Shown: positions 34,215 through 42,661 of the stretch, in pieces
Layout: each line of letters starts with the position of its first letter
Position numbering within the stretch: position 1 is the stretch's first letter
Assembly: GCA_003228685.1 (NCBI GenBank)
Contig: QIFC01000015.1
Coordinates: 1-53,374, forward strand
DNA: 53,374 bases
Direction: 5' to 3'
Origin: Chloroflexota bacterium
GTDB lineage: Bacteria; Chloroflexota; Dehalococcoidia; DSTF01; RBG-16-68-14
Position numbers and translations under genes: made by a program
The notes under the pieces: generated by a model
Database searches by the model: none
What the model was told of the DNA's origin: nothing
What the model saw: only the letters and a program-made list of their open reading frames with translations

Positions 34215-35360
34215 ATGACACTCCTGACCCGCTCCGCTGCCGTTCTGACCGTACTGCTGTCGCTCGCGCTGATGGCGGTCTCCGCGTACGCCGCGAAGAC
34301 CGAGCCACAGCGCGACGTTGAGCGCATAGAGGCGGAGCTGGGGAACGAAGCAGAGGCGTCGCTTGGAGATGAGGTATCCGGAGTCCAAGCGTCCGCTCCC
34401 AATGATGAAGAGTTTGACCGTGTGTCTGTGGCCCCGATACGGGTTTATCCGCCCACGCCCACCGTCGTGATCCGATACGCTGCGCCAGAAGACGGAACGT
34501 CCAGCGCTCCGTCCGCCGGCGGGCGCAGCAATCTATCGATAGGCGCGCGAACGTGGCCGATCTTGAGCCTCAAGCCTGGCACTATCGACCCGGCGGCGCT
34601 GGCGCGAGGAGGCATCGATATTCCTCCCGACCAGCTAGGCGTGATGTTGCAGGTTGGCTACGACACGGACATTCCGTGGCAGATCTTCGGCGCGATCGCG
34701 AAGGTCGAGAGCGATCTCGGCCGCAACATGGCGACGAGCACGGCCGGGGCGATCGGATATGGACAGTTCCTGCCTTCAACGTGGGATATCTATGGTGAGA
34801 ACGGCGACCCATACGATTTCTACGATGTCATTCCGGCGATGAGCCGCTTCCTGCTCGACTCGGGCGCACCCGATGACATCCCGATTGCATTGTTTGCCTA
34901 CAACCACTCTTGGCCGTATGTGGCTCAGGTGCTCTCGTATGCGGCGTCGTTTGGGTATCCAGGATTGGACGACGTAGCGCAGGGAGTACGGGAAGGCCTG
35001 ATCTGGCCGGTCGTTGGGCCGATCTCCTCGTATTTCAGCCCGGAGCACCCATTAGGCATCGACGTTGACCAGACAATGGCACTGGGCACGGCGATCATCG
35101 CATCGCACAGCGGGGTCGTGCTTTACGCTGGTGGCGATCCTTGTTGTTCGTACGGCCGGTACGTCATTCTGGCATCCGCAAGCGGAATGACAACGCTCTA
35201 TGCGCATCTGGAGTTGGTGACGGTCGAGACGGGCGAGAGCGTCAGGCAGGGCGAGCCGCTGGGCATTGTCGGCAATACCGGCTACAGCACCGGCACACAC
35301 CTCCATTTTGAGGTGATCGATGGAGGTGTGCGGAAGGACCCTCTCCTCTACTTACCATAA
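34215..35360 (+). CDS. Secreted lytic transglycosylase / M23 endopeptidase
   Basis: This 381-residue protein has a cleaved signal peptide (SAAVLTVLLSLALMAVSAYAA). A linker follows, then a transglycosylase domain (about 135-255) with IFGAIAKVESDLGRN (catalytic Glu) and GAIGYGQFLPSTW. The C-terminal M23 domain (about 260-381) has HPLGID, LYAHL and GTHLHFEV as zinc/catalytic motifs. It would cut both glycan strands and peptide bridges of murein outside the membrane. It directly follows the archaellum genes, where opening the wall for the rotating filament is the likely task, comparable in role to FlgJ in flagella. Confidence 0.88.
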   Translation: MTLLTRSAAVLTVLLSLALMAVSAYAAKTEPQRDVERIEAELGNEAEASLGDEVSGVQASAPNDEEFDRVSVAPIRVYPPTPTVVIRYAAPEDGTSSAPSAGGRSNLSIGARTWPILSLKPGTIDPAALARGGIDIPPDQLGVMLQVGYDTDIPWQIFGAIAKVESDLGRNMATSTAGAIGYGQFLPSTWDIYGENGDPYDFYDVIPAMSRFLLDSGAPDDIPIALFAYNHSWPYVAQVLSYAASFGYPGLDDVAQGVREGLIWPVVGPISSYFSPEHPLGIDVDQTMALGTAIIASHSGVVLYAGGDPCCSYGRYVILASASGMTTLYAHLELVTVETGESVRQGEPLGIVGNTGYSTGTHLHFEVIDGGVRKDPLLYLP

Positions 35361-35431
35361 CGCTACATGTGACGTAATGCATAGGCGTCCTCCTGCCGAG
35401 TATGTAGGGGAAACCCGTAGGAGAATACGCT

Positions 35432-35869
35432 GTGCAGAAGCTCATCATCCTGACGCTCTCGGTTCTCTTGGCCGCCGGCCTCGGAATCTCATATCTGATG
35501 TATCGCCAGCTTGGCACGGACAGCGAAACGCTTAGCGGTACGCCGGAATTAGTCGCGAACGGCAGTGGCGCCGAGTGCGGAGAGATCGCTTTCTCAGTGA
35601 GGGCTCGATCCGTCGCCAAGTGGTTCTTCGACGTCCCGAAAGCGAAGACGATTACGGGAACCGTGACCGTCGGAGGCGACGCGAGCAAAGATGTGGGCTT
35701 GAGCATCTGGTCGCCAACCAATCGCGTGGTGCTGTTCGTGCCAGAACGTAGTCATGAACTGGACTTTGAGGTCGTCGGGACGATCCGAGGTGAGTACCGG
35801 TTCGATTTCGACAATCGCCACTCAAGCTTCACGGATAAGAAGGTTACGATTGCTCTCTGCCTCACCTAG
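35432..35869 (+). CDS. Membrane-anchored GOLD-like domain protein
   Basis: This 145-residue protein has one N-terminal membrane anchor (LIILTLSVLLAAGLGISYLMY) and an extracytoplasmic beta-sandwich. The pattern WFFDVPKAKTITGTVTVGG, then DVGLSIWSPTNRVVLFVPERSH, then GEYRFDFDNRHSSFTDKKVTIAL resembles the emp24/GOLD domain, known for protein binding in eukaryotic trafficking and found in some bacterial surface proteins. GTG 35432 has TAGGAG nearby. It is in line with the archaellum cluster, 71 bases after the hydrolase, and overlaps the end of the convergent leuS by four bases. Confidence 0.6.
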   Translation: MQKLIILTLSVLLAAGLGISYLMYRQLGTDSETLSGTPELVANGSGAECGEIAFSVRARSVAKWFFDVPKAKTITGTVTVGGDASKDVGLSIWSPTNRVVLFVPERSHELDFEVVGTIRGEYRFDFDNRHSSFTDKKVTIALCLT

Positions 35870-38280
35870 GGCTTGATGACGAAGTTCACAAGGCGATCTG
35901 GGACGAAGATCGTTTTCACCACCGGGCGTTCGCCGAGATAGCGCTGGACGCGCTCTGACTGCTTCGCCAACTCCACCACCACGTCCTCGTCGCTGCCGGC
36001 TGCCGCGTTGATGACGTCCCGGGTTTTGCCGTTGATCTGAACGGCGACCTCGACCTCCAGCAACATGGCGAGTTCGTCATCGTAGGCCGGCCAGGCCTGC
36101 TGATGGATGGAGTACTCGCCGCCGATCTGCTCCCAAAGATCTTCCGTGACGTATGGCGCGAAGGGCGCGAGGAGGAGGAGCAGCGTTCGGACCTCGGTTG
36201 CGTGGAGCGCGGGGCGGCGTTGGAGTTCGTTGCTGAACTCCATGAGAGCTGCGATCGCAGTGTTGAACTTCAGTCCAGCCACGTCCAGCGTGACCTTTCT
36301 GATGACGCGATGACGCAGCCGCTCGGCCTCTTCTGGGAGTTCAGGTTCGCCATCCTGCCTGCGGTAGCGATCGACGAGGTCCCACGCGCGATGGAGGAAG
36401 CGATAGACGCCCTCGATGCCTTTGTCGGAGAAGTCGCCGCCTTCGTCATACCGGCCCGAGAACATTAGATACGTGCGCAGGGTATCGGCACCGTGCGATG
36501 CGACGTAGTCATCGGGGTTGACGACGTTACCGCGCGACTTGCTGATCTTGGCGCCCTCAAGGATGAGGACACCATGCGCTCGGAATCGCTCGTATGGCTC
36601 CTCGAAGGGCAGATGCCCCATGTCGTGCAATGCCATGGTGATGAAGCGCGAATAGAGGAGGTGCAAGACCGAGTGTTCCTTGCCGCCGATGTAGTTGCTG
36701 ACGGGCAGCCACTTCTTCGTCAGCTCGGCATCGAACGGACGATCGTCAAAGCTGGTGGACGGGTATCTGAGGAAATACCAGGATGAGTCGAGGAACGTAT
36801 CAGACACGTCTGTCTCGCGCTTGGCGTTCTTGCCGCACTCGGGGCAGGTCGTGTTGACGAAGGACTCGACGAGCGCGAGCGGTGACTCGGCGGTACCCGT
36901 CGGCCTGAACTCCTCCACATACGGCAGTTCGACCGGAAGTTGATCTTCCGGAACGGCAACGGGTCCGCAGTCAGGACAGTGGATGATGGGGATCGGTGGT
37001 CCCCAGTAGCGTTGGCGGGAGATGAGCCAATCGCGGAGCCGGTACGTGACCTTGTGCTCGCCGGTTCCGTCGCGCTCAAGCTTCTTGACGATCGCCTCGC
37101 TTGCCTCATCGCTTGCCATGCCATTGAATTCGCCGGAGTTCACTATTGTGCCCTGTTCCGTGTACGCCTCCTCGAAGTCGTCGCCAGACCAGTCAGGCGG
37201 CGCGACGACGACCTTGATCGGCAACCCGAACTTGCGGGCGAAGTCGAAGTCGCGTGTGTCGTGTGCGGGCACGGCCATGATCGCGCCCGTGCCGACGGTC
37301 GACAGGACGTAGTCGCCGATCCAGATGGGGATGCGCTCGGCGTTGAGCGGGTTGGTGGCGTAGGCGCCGGTGAAGACGCCGGTCCGTTCCATCTGTTGGC
37401 GGTCGATGGCCGTCTTCGCCATCGCGCTGGAGACATAGCTGTCGACCGCGTCTTTCTGCTCAAGAGCCGTGATCTGGCTGACGAGGGTGTGCTCCGGGGC
37501 GAGCACCATGAACGTCACGCCGAAGATCGTGTCCGGCCGGGTTGTGAAGAAGGTGAGGGTCTCCGACGTCCCCTCGACGGCAAAGCTGGTCTCCAGCCCT
37601 TCGCTCCGGCCGATCCAGTTGCGTTGGGCCGTCTTCACGATGGGGGACCAGTCGATCGAGTCAAGGTTCTCGAGGAGGCGCTCGGTGTAGTCGGTGATCT
37701 TCAGGAACCACTGCTCGAGGTCGCGATGGGTGATCTCCGTCGAGCAGCGTTCGCAGCGCCCGTCGATGACTTGCTCGTCGGCCAGCACGGTTTTGCAAGA
37801 CGGGCACCAATTCACGGGTGCAGAACGCTTCTCCGCAAGGCCCTGCTTGAACAACTGCAGGAACAGCCACTGCGTCCAGCGATAGTAGGCCGGGTCGGTC
37901 GTGTCGACCTCATGGCCCCAGTCGATGCGCATGCCAAGCTGTTTCATCTGGCCGCGGAAGTTGCTGATATTGCTGGGAATCAACGTCATGGGGTGGGTGT
38001 TCTGTTTGAGCGCGAAGTTCTCGCTGTGAATGCCGAAGGCGTCGTATCCGAACGGTTCGAATACGTCGTGACCTTGCATGGCGGTGAAGCGCCCGAAGAT
38101 GTCGACGCCGGTAAACGCGAAGACGTTCCCAATGTGCAGACCCTCGGCAGAGGGATACGGGAACATCATCAGGTTGAAGAACGGCCGCTCGACCGCTCTC
38201 ACGTCGATTTCGTAGATGCCTGTCTCGGCCCAGTGGTCGCGCCACTTCGCTTCGACAGCCTGCGGGTCGTAGCGCGTCAT
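35866..38280 (-). CDS. leuS: Leucyl-tRNA synthetase
   Basis: This 804-residue class I synthetase has the HIGH motif as PYPSAEGLHIGN, a zinc-binding CPSC...CERC element, the CP1 editing domain (TTRPDTIFGVTFMVLAPEH, and the Asp in AHDTRDFDFA), and KMSKS as KISKSRGNVV. It charges tRNA-Leu in the cytoplasm; length and domain order are those of bacterial LeuRS. The start at 38280 gives MTRYDPQAVEAKWR, typical for the family. A TAGATT -10-like element lies about 20 bases upstream, and a weak GGAGG is about 11 bases upstream of the ATG. Confidence 0.95.
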   Translation of the reverse strand: MTRYDPQAVEAKWRDHWAETGIYEIDVRAVERPFFNLMMFPYPSAEGLHIGNVFAFTGVDIFGRFTAMQGHDVFEPFGYDAFGIHSENFALKQNTHPMTLIPSNISNFRGQMKQLGMRIDWGHEVDTTDPAYYRWTQWLFLQLFKQGLAEKRSAPVNWCPSCKTVLADEQVIDGRCERCSTEITHRDLEQWFLKITDYTERLLENLDSIDWSPIVKTAQRNWIGRSEGLETSFAVEGTSETLTFFTTRPDTIFGVTFMVLAPEHTLVSQITALEQKDAVDSYVSSAMAKTAIDRQQMERTGVFTGAYATNPLNAERIPIWIGDYVLSTVGTGAIMAVPAHDTRDFDFARKFGLPIKVVVAPPDWSGDDFEEAYTEQGTIVNSGEFNGMASDEASEAIVKKLERDGTGEHKVTYRLRDWLISRQRYWGPPIPIIHCPDCGPVAVPEDQLPVELPYVEEFRPTGTAESPLALVESFVNTTCPECGKNAKRETDVSDTFLDSSWYFLRYPSTSFDDRPFDAELTKKWLPVSNYIGGKEHSVLHLLYSRFITMALHDMGHLPFEEPYERFRAHGVLILEGAKISKSRGNVVNPDDYVASHGADTLRTYLMFSGRYDEGGDFSDKGIEGVYRFLHRAWDLVDRYRRQDGEPELPEEAERLRHRVIRKVTLDVAGLKFNTAIAALMEFSNELQRRPALHATEVRTLLLLLAPFAPYVTEDLWEQIGGEYSIHQQAWPAYDDELAMLLEVEVAVQINGKTRDVINAAAGSDEDVVVELAKQSERVQRYLGERPVVKTIFVPDRLVNFVIKP

Positions 38281-38355
38281 GCGAAGCTGTTGCCTCCGCT
38301 GAATCTAACTCGCTCCAGTATGGTGAGCGTGTCGCGCCGGTGTCAACCAAGTCGC

Positions 38356-38385
38356 TTGCAGGGGCAGGCTTGCTGGCGATACTAT
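38356..38385 (+). promoter_or_regulatory. Promoter of tRNA-Arg
   Basis: TTGCAG (38356-38361) and TACTAT (38380-38385) with an 18-base spacer place the RNA start a few bases before the mature 5' end at 38396. Confidence 0.5.
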
Positions 38386-38395
38386 GGCCGAGGTA

Positions 38396-38470
38396 GCCCC
38401 CGTAGCTCAGTGGATAGAGCACCGGTTTCCGGAACCGGGTGCACAGGTTCGAGTCCTGTCGGGGGTACCA
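38396..38470 (+). tRNA. tRNA-Arg (anticodon CCG)
   Basis: Acceptor GCCCCCG pairs with CGGGGGT (one G-U pair) and the 3' CCA is encoded. D-stem GCTC/GAGC; anticodon stem CCGGT/ACCGG with loop TTCCGGA, so the anticodon is CCG, reading CGG (Arg). T-arm ACAGG-TTCGAGT-CCTGT. All arms pair fully. It lies between leuS (divergent) and a zinc-ribbon gene. Confidence 0.95.
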
Positions 38471-38531
38471 TTTTCAGATACCCAAGCGGCTGAACCCAGT
38501 GCCAGGCGGCGCAGATCTGAGGGACGGGACG

Positions 38532-39242
38532 ATGAAACAGTGCCCTGACTGTGGTGCGCAGAACACAACGGGCGCCCGCGACTGTGTCGCCTGCGGCAGT
38601 CAGCGCCTGGTCACCGACCCGGGAGCGGTGTATGAGCCGCCGAGTGAACCAACACGAACCAGGTGGGCAGCGTATCAGCCGCTGAGTGATCCAGCATCAC
38701 CCAAGTGGATGGAGTCGTGGCACCAGTTTGCTGCTCAAGTCGGCGGGGACTTCGTGTCCGAGCGTCGTATGTTGCTTGGCGTCATGCCTTGGGGAAAGCG
38801 GCACTTGGTAAGAACAGAAGTCGACCAATGGTTGGTTACCCTCGAACCCAGCGGTGGCGGGGCTGACGACCCCAGACAGACACGTATGAGCGCGCCATAC
38901 GCACCACTTCAACCGCTTAGCTTCGCGGTCTTCCGACGCAACATGGCTCATGATCTTGCAAGCCGCCTCCTTCCGATGCAAGACATCGAAGTGGGACATC
39001 CTGAGTTCGACGATGAGTTTGTCGTCAAGGCCAACGACCAAGCCAGGGTGTGCGACCTCCTTGCAGACTCAGATCTCCGTTCGCTGCTCATGTCACGCGA
39101 GGGTCTCCACCTCGGGAGCGATGGCAAGATGCTTGGGTATGTGACGGATGGCTGGGTTACCGACATCGCGTCATTGACAGCGGTACACGACCTATTTGTT
39201 CTGGCCCTGCGCGCACTCCAACGACTGGGGTTCATTCGGTAG
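38532..39242 (+). CDS. Zinc-ribbon protein with DUF3137-like C-terminal part
   Basis: This 236-residue protein begins with a zinc ribbon: CPDCGAQNTTGARDCVACG gives two CxxC pairs (residues 4-22). The rest is alpha/beta with no membrane helix. The segment HPEFDDEFVVKANDQARVCDLL resembles the DUF3137 pattern of unknown function, but the match is weak. ATG 38532 is chosen because the zinc ribbon then starts the protein; the open frame upstream runs into the tRNA gene. GGGACGGGACG is a weak ribosome site. It may be expressed by read-through from the tRNA promoter. Confidence 0.65.
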   Translation: MKQCPDCGAQNTTGARDCVACGSQRLVTDPGAVYEPPSEPTRTRWAAYQPLSDPASPKWMESWHQFAAQVGGDFVSERRMLLGVMPWGKRHLVRTEVDQWLVTLEPSGGGADDPRQTRMSAPYAPLQPLSFAVFRRNMAHDLASRLLPMQDIEVGHPEFDDEFVVKANDQARVCDLLADSDLRSLLMSREGLHLGSDGKMLGYVTDGWVTDIASLTAVHDLFVLALRALQRLGFIR

Positions 39243-39254
39243 GGGAAGGGTGGG

Positions 39255-39521
39255 CTAGCCGTTCAACAAGGCGTCGAGCGCCTCGACGGCCTCGTGCTGC
39301 ATGGCCGGCGTGACGTGGCCGGACCTGTTGAGCGAGTGGAGGTGGTCGGTCTGGATGTGCTCACACGCTGCTCGAGCGGGTTCGTCGCCTCGATCGAACG
39401 TCGTACCATTCTCTATCGAGCCATCTTGGAAACTGTAGAGCCGGAAAGGCTGGGCGAGAGGCCGAATGGCCCTCGACAGCGCACCCCAGCCATGGCGTAC
39501 GATTGAGTGCCATCGGGAGAC
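39255..39521 (-). pseudogene. Probable gene remnant in the gap before the acyl-CoA dehydrogenase
   Basis: The minus strand carries an 89-codon open frame that reads like protein near its end (GDEPARAACEHIQTD..., ...MQHEAVEALDALLNG), with a TGA just before it and no ATG, GTG or TTG start. It therefore looks like the 3' end of a lost gene. Nothing else is evident in the 39243-39581 gap, apart from the ribosome site of the next gene. Confidence 0.3.
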
Positions 39522-39581
39522 TCAGGCTGGTACAACTCAGTTGCCAGCCGAAAACAGGCCCTCCAGAAAGGAGCACCACTT

Positions 39582-40817
39582 TTGTATCTGGACCTTGACC
39601 GAACTCTGACGCCCGAACAGGCTGCTCTCCGCAAGGAAGTGCATCGATTCTCGGAAGAGGTGCTCCGGCCGGCCGCGAGCGAACTCGACAAGCTCCACGA
39701 CCCTGAAGACGTCGTCAAGCCAGGCTCGGTCTTCTGGGACGTGATGCGCACGTACTACGAACTCGGCTATCACATCAGCTCGTTGCCGGAGGCCGCGGGT
39801 GGCGCCGGTCTGGGCGTGATGGAGCAGAACATCGTCGCCGAGGAGTTCGGCTGGGGCAGCGCCGACTTCGCCATTGCGTTCGGCGTTGCGTCGTTCCCGT
39901 TCAGCTACGCCGCCGGCAGCGGGAAGGAGCAGCTCATCAACGAAGTTGCACGGCCATTCTTCGAGGACCGCAAGGCAGAGTTTATCGGCTGCTGGGCGAT
40001 CACCGAGCCGGGGCACGGCTCCGACACGCTGACGGTCGGCATGGACCACTTCCGCGACCCCAACGTATTCTATGGTGTCACGGCGAAAGCCGACGGTGAT
40101 GAGTGGGTGATCAGCGGCCAGAAGTCCGCTTGGGTCTCAAATGGTACGATCGCCACGCACGCGCTCGCGTTTCTGGGGATTGAGGAGAGTAGAGGCTCAG
40201 GGATGGCGGGCGGCGGCGTCGCGCTGATCCCACTCGACCTTCCAGGCATCTCTCGCGGGCGGGCGCTGGACAAGCTCGGCCAGCGGGCCCTCAACCAGGG
40301 CGAGATCTTTTTCGATGAGGCCCGTATCCCGCGTGACTACATGCTGGCGGGCCCGGACGCGTATCCGTTCATTATTGAGGCCGTCCTAACAGGCGCCAAC
40401 TCCTTCATGGGCGTCACGTTTGCTGGGCTTGCCCGCGCGGCGTTTGAAGAGGCGCTCTCCTATTCGAGAGAGCGCGTTCAGGGCGGCAAGCCCATCTCTG
40501 AGCATCAGCTCGTGCAGAAGAAGCTGACCGACATGTTCGGCAAGGTGCAGGCCGCCCGCAACCTATCGCGGGCCACTCAGATCTACAACAGCGCCGGCCC
40601 GGGCGCGGTCCAGTTGTCGATCGCCTCCAAGGTGTTCTGCACGACGACGGCCCACGAAGTGGCCAGCGAGGCCGTGCAGATCCACGGGGGACTCGGCCTG
40701 AGCAAAGGCGTTCTTGTGGAGAAGCTCCTGCGCGACGCTCGCGCGTCCATGATCGAGGATGGCTCCAACGATGTGCTGTCGCTGGTCGCCGGCCGCAAGC
40801 TGGTTGATGCCGTGTAG
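39582..40817 (+). CDS. Acyl-CoA dehydrogenase (first copy)
   Basis: This 411-residue flavoenzyme has the family layout: an N-terminal helical domain, a beta-domain with CWAITEPGHGSD and WVISGQKSAWVSNG, and a C-terminal four-helix domain with SREVQ-like SYSRERVQGGKPISEHQ and QIHGGLGLSKGV. It would oxidise an acyl-CoA at the alpha-beta bond, passing electrons to ETF. The position of the usual catalytic Glu (IYEGT) reads IEDGS. The start is TTG 39582, supported by AAAGGAG nine bases upstream; no ATG is available nearby. The substrate is unknown. Confidence 0.85.
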   Translation: MYLDLDRTLTPEQAALRKEVHRFSEEVLRPAASELDKLHDPEDVVKPGSVFWDVMRTYYELGYHISSLPEAAGGAGLGVMEQNIVAEEFGWGSADFAIAFGVASFPFSYAAGSGKEQLINEVARPFFEDRKAEFIGCWAITEPGHGSDTLTVGMDHFRDPNVFYGVTAKADGDEWVISGQKSAWVSNGTIATHALAFLGIEESRGSGMAGGGVALIPLDLPGISRGRALDKLGQRALNQGEIFFDEARIPRDYMLAGPDAYPFIIEAVLTGANSFMGVTFAGLARAAFEEALSYSRERVQGGKPISEHQLVQKKLTDMFGKVQAARNLSRATQIYNSAGPGAVQLSIASKVFCTTTAHEVASEAVQIHGGLGLSKGVLVEKLLRDARASMIEDGSNDVLSLVAGRKLVDAV

Positions 40818-40882
40818 GTTGCGGGCCCGGGCCGGCCGATGAACACCGCTTCCTGTTCGCCGGTACCGAGTTCGGGCCGATC

Positions 40883-40911
40883 GGAGACGTCGTCTAGAAG
40901 ACGACGTCTCC
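40883..40911. terminator. Hairpin between convergent acyl-CoA dehydrogenase genes
   Basis: GGAGACGTCGTCT and AGACGACGTCTCC form a perfect 13-bp stem with loop AGA. The stem contains the stop codon of the minus-strand gene. No U-tract follows on either strand, but the location between two convergent stops suggests a bidirectional terminator. Confidence 0.7.
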
Positions 40912-42165
40912 TCTGAGGAGCTGGCGGGCGATGGTGCGCCGCTGGATCTCGGCGGTGCCGTCCGGGATGCGCAACGTTCTGGCGATGCGGAACCCTTCCT
41001 GGAACTTCATCTCCGTGGAGAGGCCCATGCCGCCGTGGATCTGAATCGCGCGGTCCAGCACGCGCTCGCAGCCCTCAACGGAGAAGGCCTTGGCGATACT
41101 GATCTCCTTCACGGGGATCCGGCCGGTCGTCGGGGCCTCGTCGACGAGTTCCGCTGTGCGGAGCGTTGTCTGCTTGGCCGAGAAGATGTCCATCGCGGAC
41201 TCGGCGAGCATGAACTGGATCGCCTGATGTTCTGACAGCGTCTTGCCGAACGTCTTGCGCTCCTTGACGTACTCCAGGCTGCGGTCGAGCGCCCACTCCG
41301 CCATGCCGGTGCAACCGCCGGCGATCATGAGGCGTCCTTCCGAGATGCCTAGCATGCCGATCTGGAAGCCCTGGCCTTCCTCCCCTAGCATCCGGTCGTG
41401 GGACACGCGAACGTCATCGAGCGTGATCATGCCGCAGTCGCTGGCGACGTGGCCCATGATCGGCAGGACCGTATCGGCCGCGTAGCCGGGCGCGACCGCG
41501 TCGACCAGGAAGGCGCTGATGCCTCCCTTGTGCTGAGCGGCCAGCTCTTGGTCCGTCACGGCGAAGATGGCGGCATGGTCCGCGTACGGCGCATTCGTGA
41601 TCCACTGCTTGGTGCCGTTGATGACCCATTCGTCTCCATCGCGGACGGCCTTCGTTTGCAGGCCCCAGACGTCTGAGCCGGCGTTGGGCTCAGTCAGGCC
41701 GAAGCAGACCGTCTTCTCGCCTGCGAGCACGGCCGGCAGCAGTTCGCTGCGGACGGCATCGGTGATGCTCGTGAGCATGTGTGACGGACCGTCGATGAAG
41801 CTGGCTATCACGGCCGACCCAAGAAACGCGTTCGACCAACCGATGAAGAGACGCCCTGGACCATACTTGCGGTAGAGCGCCTCCAGAATGAGGACGTTCG
41901 CCAGCGAAGGTAGGCCGCCTCCTCCAATCGACTCCGGAGCGAACATCGCATAGAAGCCCGCTTCGGCCGACATCTTTCGGACGCTCAGCCGCGCCTCGGC
42001 GACCTCATCGATCAGCAGGCCGTCATCGCGGAAGAGCTTGCGTTCGTCGGCGAGTACATCGCGAAACTTCTCTTCAAGCGGGACCACCTCGTTGTCGATG
42101 AACTGAAAGAGCCCATCCAGCGTGGCCTTGGCTAAGTCGTGAATCTCCTCGCGAGTTGCTGTCAT
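40894..42165 (-). CDS. Acyl-CoA dehydrogenase (second copy)
   Basis: This 423-residue flavoenzyme has CFGLTEPNAGSD, WVINGTKQWITNA and the C-terminal YVKERKTFGKTLSEHQ and QIHGGMGLSTEM motifs. The normal IYEGT site reads RIPDGTAE, with Asp in place of the catalytic Glu, as in its convergent neighbour. It is similar in architecture but clearly distinct in sequence from the 39582 gene, so probably not a recent duplicate. The ribosome site TAAGGAGGACGCG precedes ATG 42165. A role in fatty or aromatic acyl-CoA breakdown is inferred from the family. Confidence 0.87.
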   Translation of the reverse strand: MTATREEIHDLAKATLDGLFQFIDNEVVPLEEKFRDVLADERKLFRDDGLLIDEVAEARLSVRKMSAEAGFYAMFAPESIGGGGLPSLANVLILEALYRKYGPGRLFIGWSNAFLGSAVIASFIDGPSHMLTSITDAVRSELLPAVLAGEKTVCFGLTEPNAGSDVWGLQTKAVRDGDEWVINGTKQWITNAPYADHAAIFAVTDQELAAQHKGGISAFLVDAVAPGYAADTVLPIMGHVASDCGMITLDDVRVSHDRMLGEEGQGFQIGMLGISEGRLMIAGGCTGMAEWALDRSLEYVKERKTFGKTLSEHQAIQFMLAESAMDIFSAKQTTLRTAELVDEAPTTGRIPVKEISIAKAFSVEGCERVLDRAIQIHGGMGLSTEMKFQEGFRIARTLRIPDGTAEIQRRTIARQLLRGDVVF

Positions 42166-42661
42166 CGCGTCCTCCTTAGTGCGCTGTGTTGTTACCTCAA
42201 CCGTAAGACGATAGCAAGGCTTAACAGCAGTGCCAAACGCCTTGTGAGTTCATGACCAAATGGCCTGTCTGGGTTGAAGACGGCGATGTGGCTGAGCGGC
42301 ACTCAACGCTGCCCACGTCCGTCTCGGGCCAGCGGGTGGGCGATAGGCCGACCGGCCCTTCTGTTTGAGGCCGAACGCCACTAGTGCTTGTGCGCACAAT
42401 CACGATAATGGGCATTGAGGCAGAGAGGAGCGCCATGAACGGCAATGTGGCTCCTTCTTGCCGGACTGGCGGCGCCCGACAAAACGGGGAGCGCGAACAG
42501 GCACCAGTGGCGGCCGCAATCGTTCTGTGGCTTCGCTCATCCCTAAATCCCTTCCCCTCTTGTAGAACGCACATTGGCGGTGACAGCCGTATCGATCCAT
42601 CAAACTCATGGCCTTGCGGCGATGCCGAATCGCCGAAGGTTGCGCGAAAGGAGGCCTCTCC
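42166..42661. other. Intergenic region upstream of the molybdoenzyme operon
   Basis: About 500 bases between divergent genes. Open frames on both strands are short and do not look like protein. The segment 42337-42359 is nearly the same as 39451-39473 (three differences in 23). No promoter of good quality, riboswitch or small RNA was recognised, apart from the ribosome site AAAGGAGG just before 42662. Confidence 0.4.

Noticed and set aside
36940..38493. 517-codon open frame antisense to leuS, running into tRNA-Arg
   Set aside because: It covers the tRNA gene and mirrors leuS codons; its sequence looks like no protein family.
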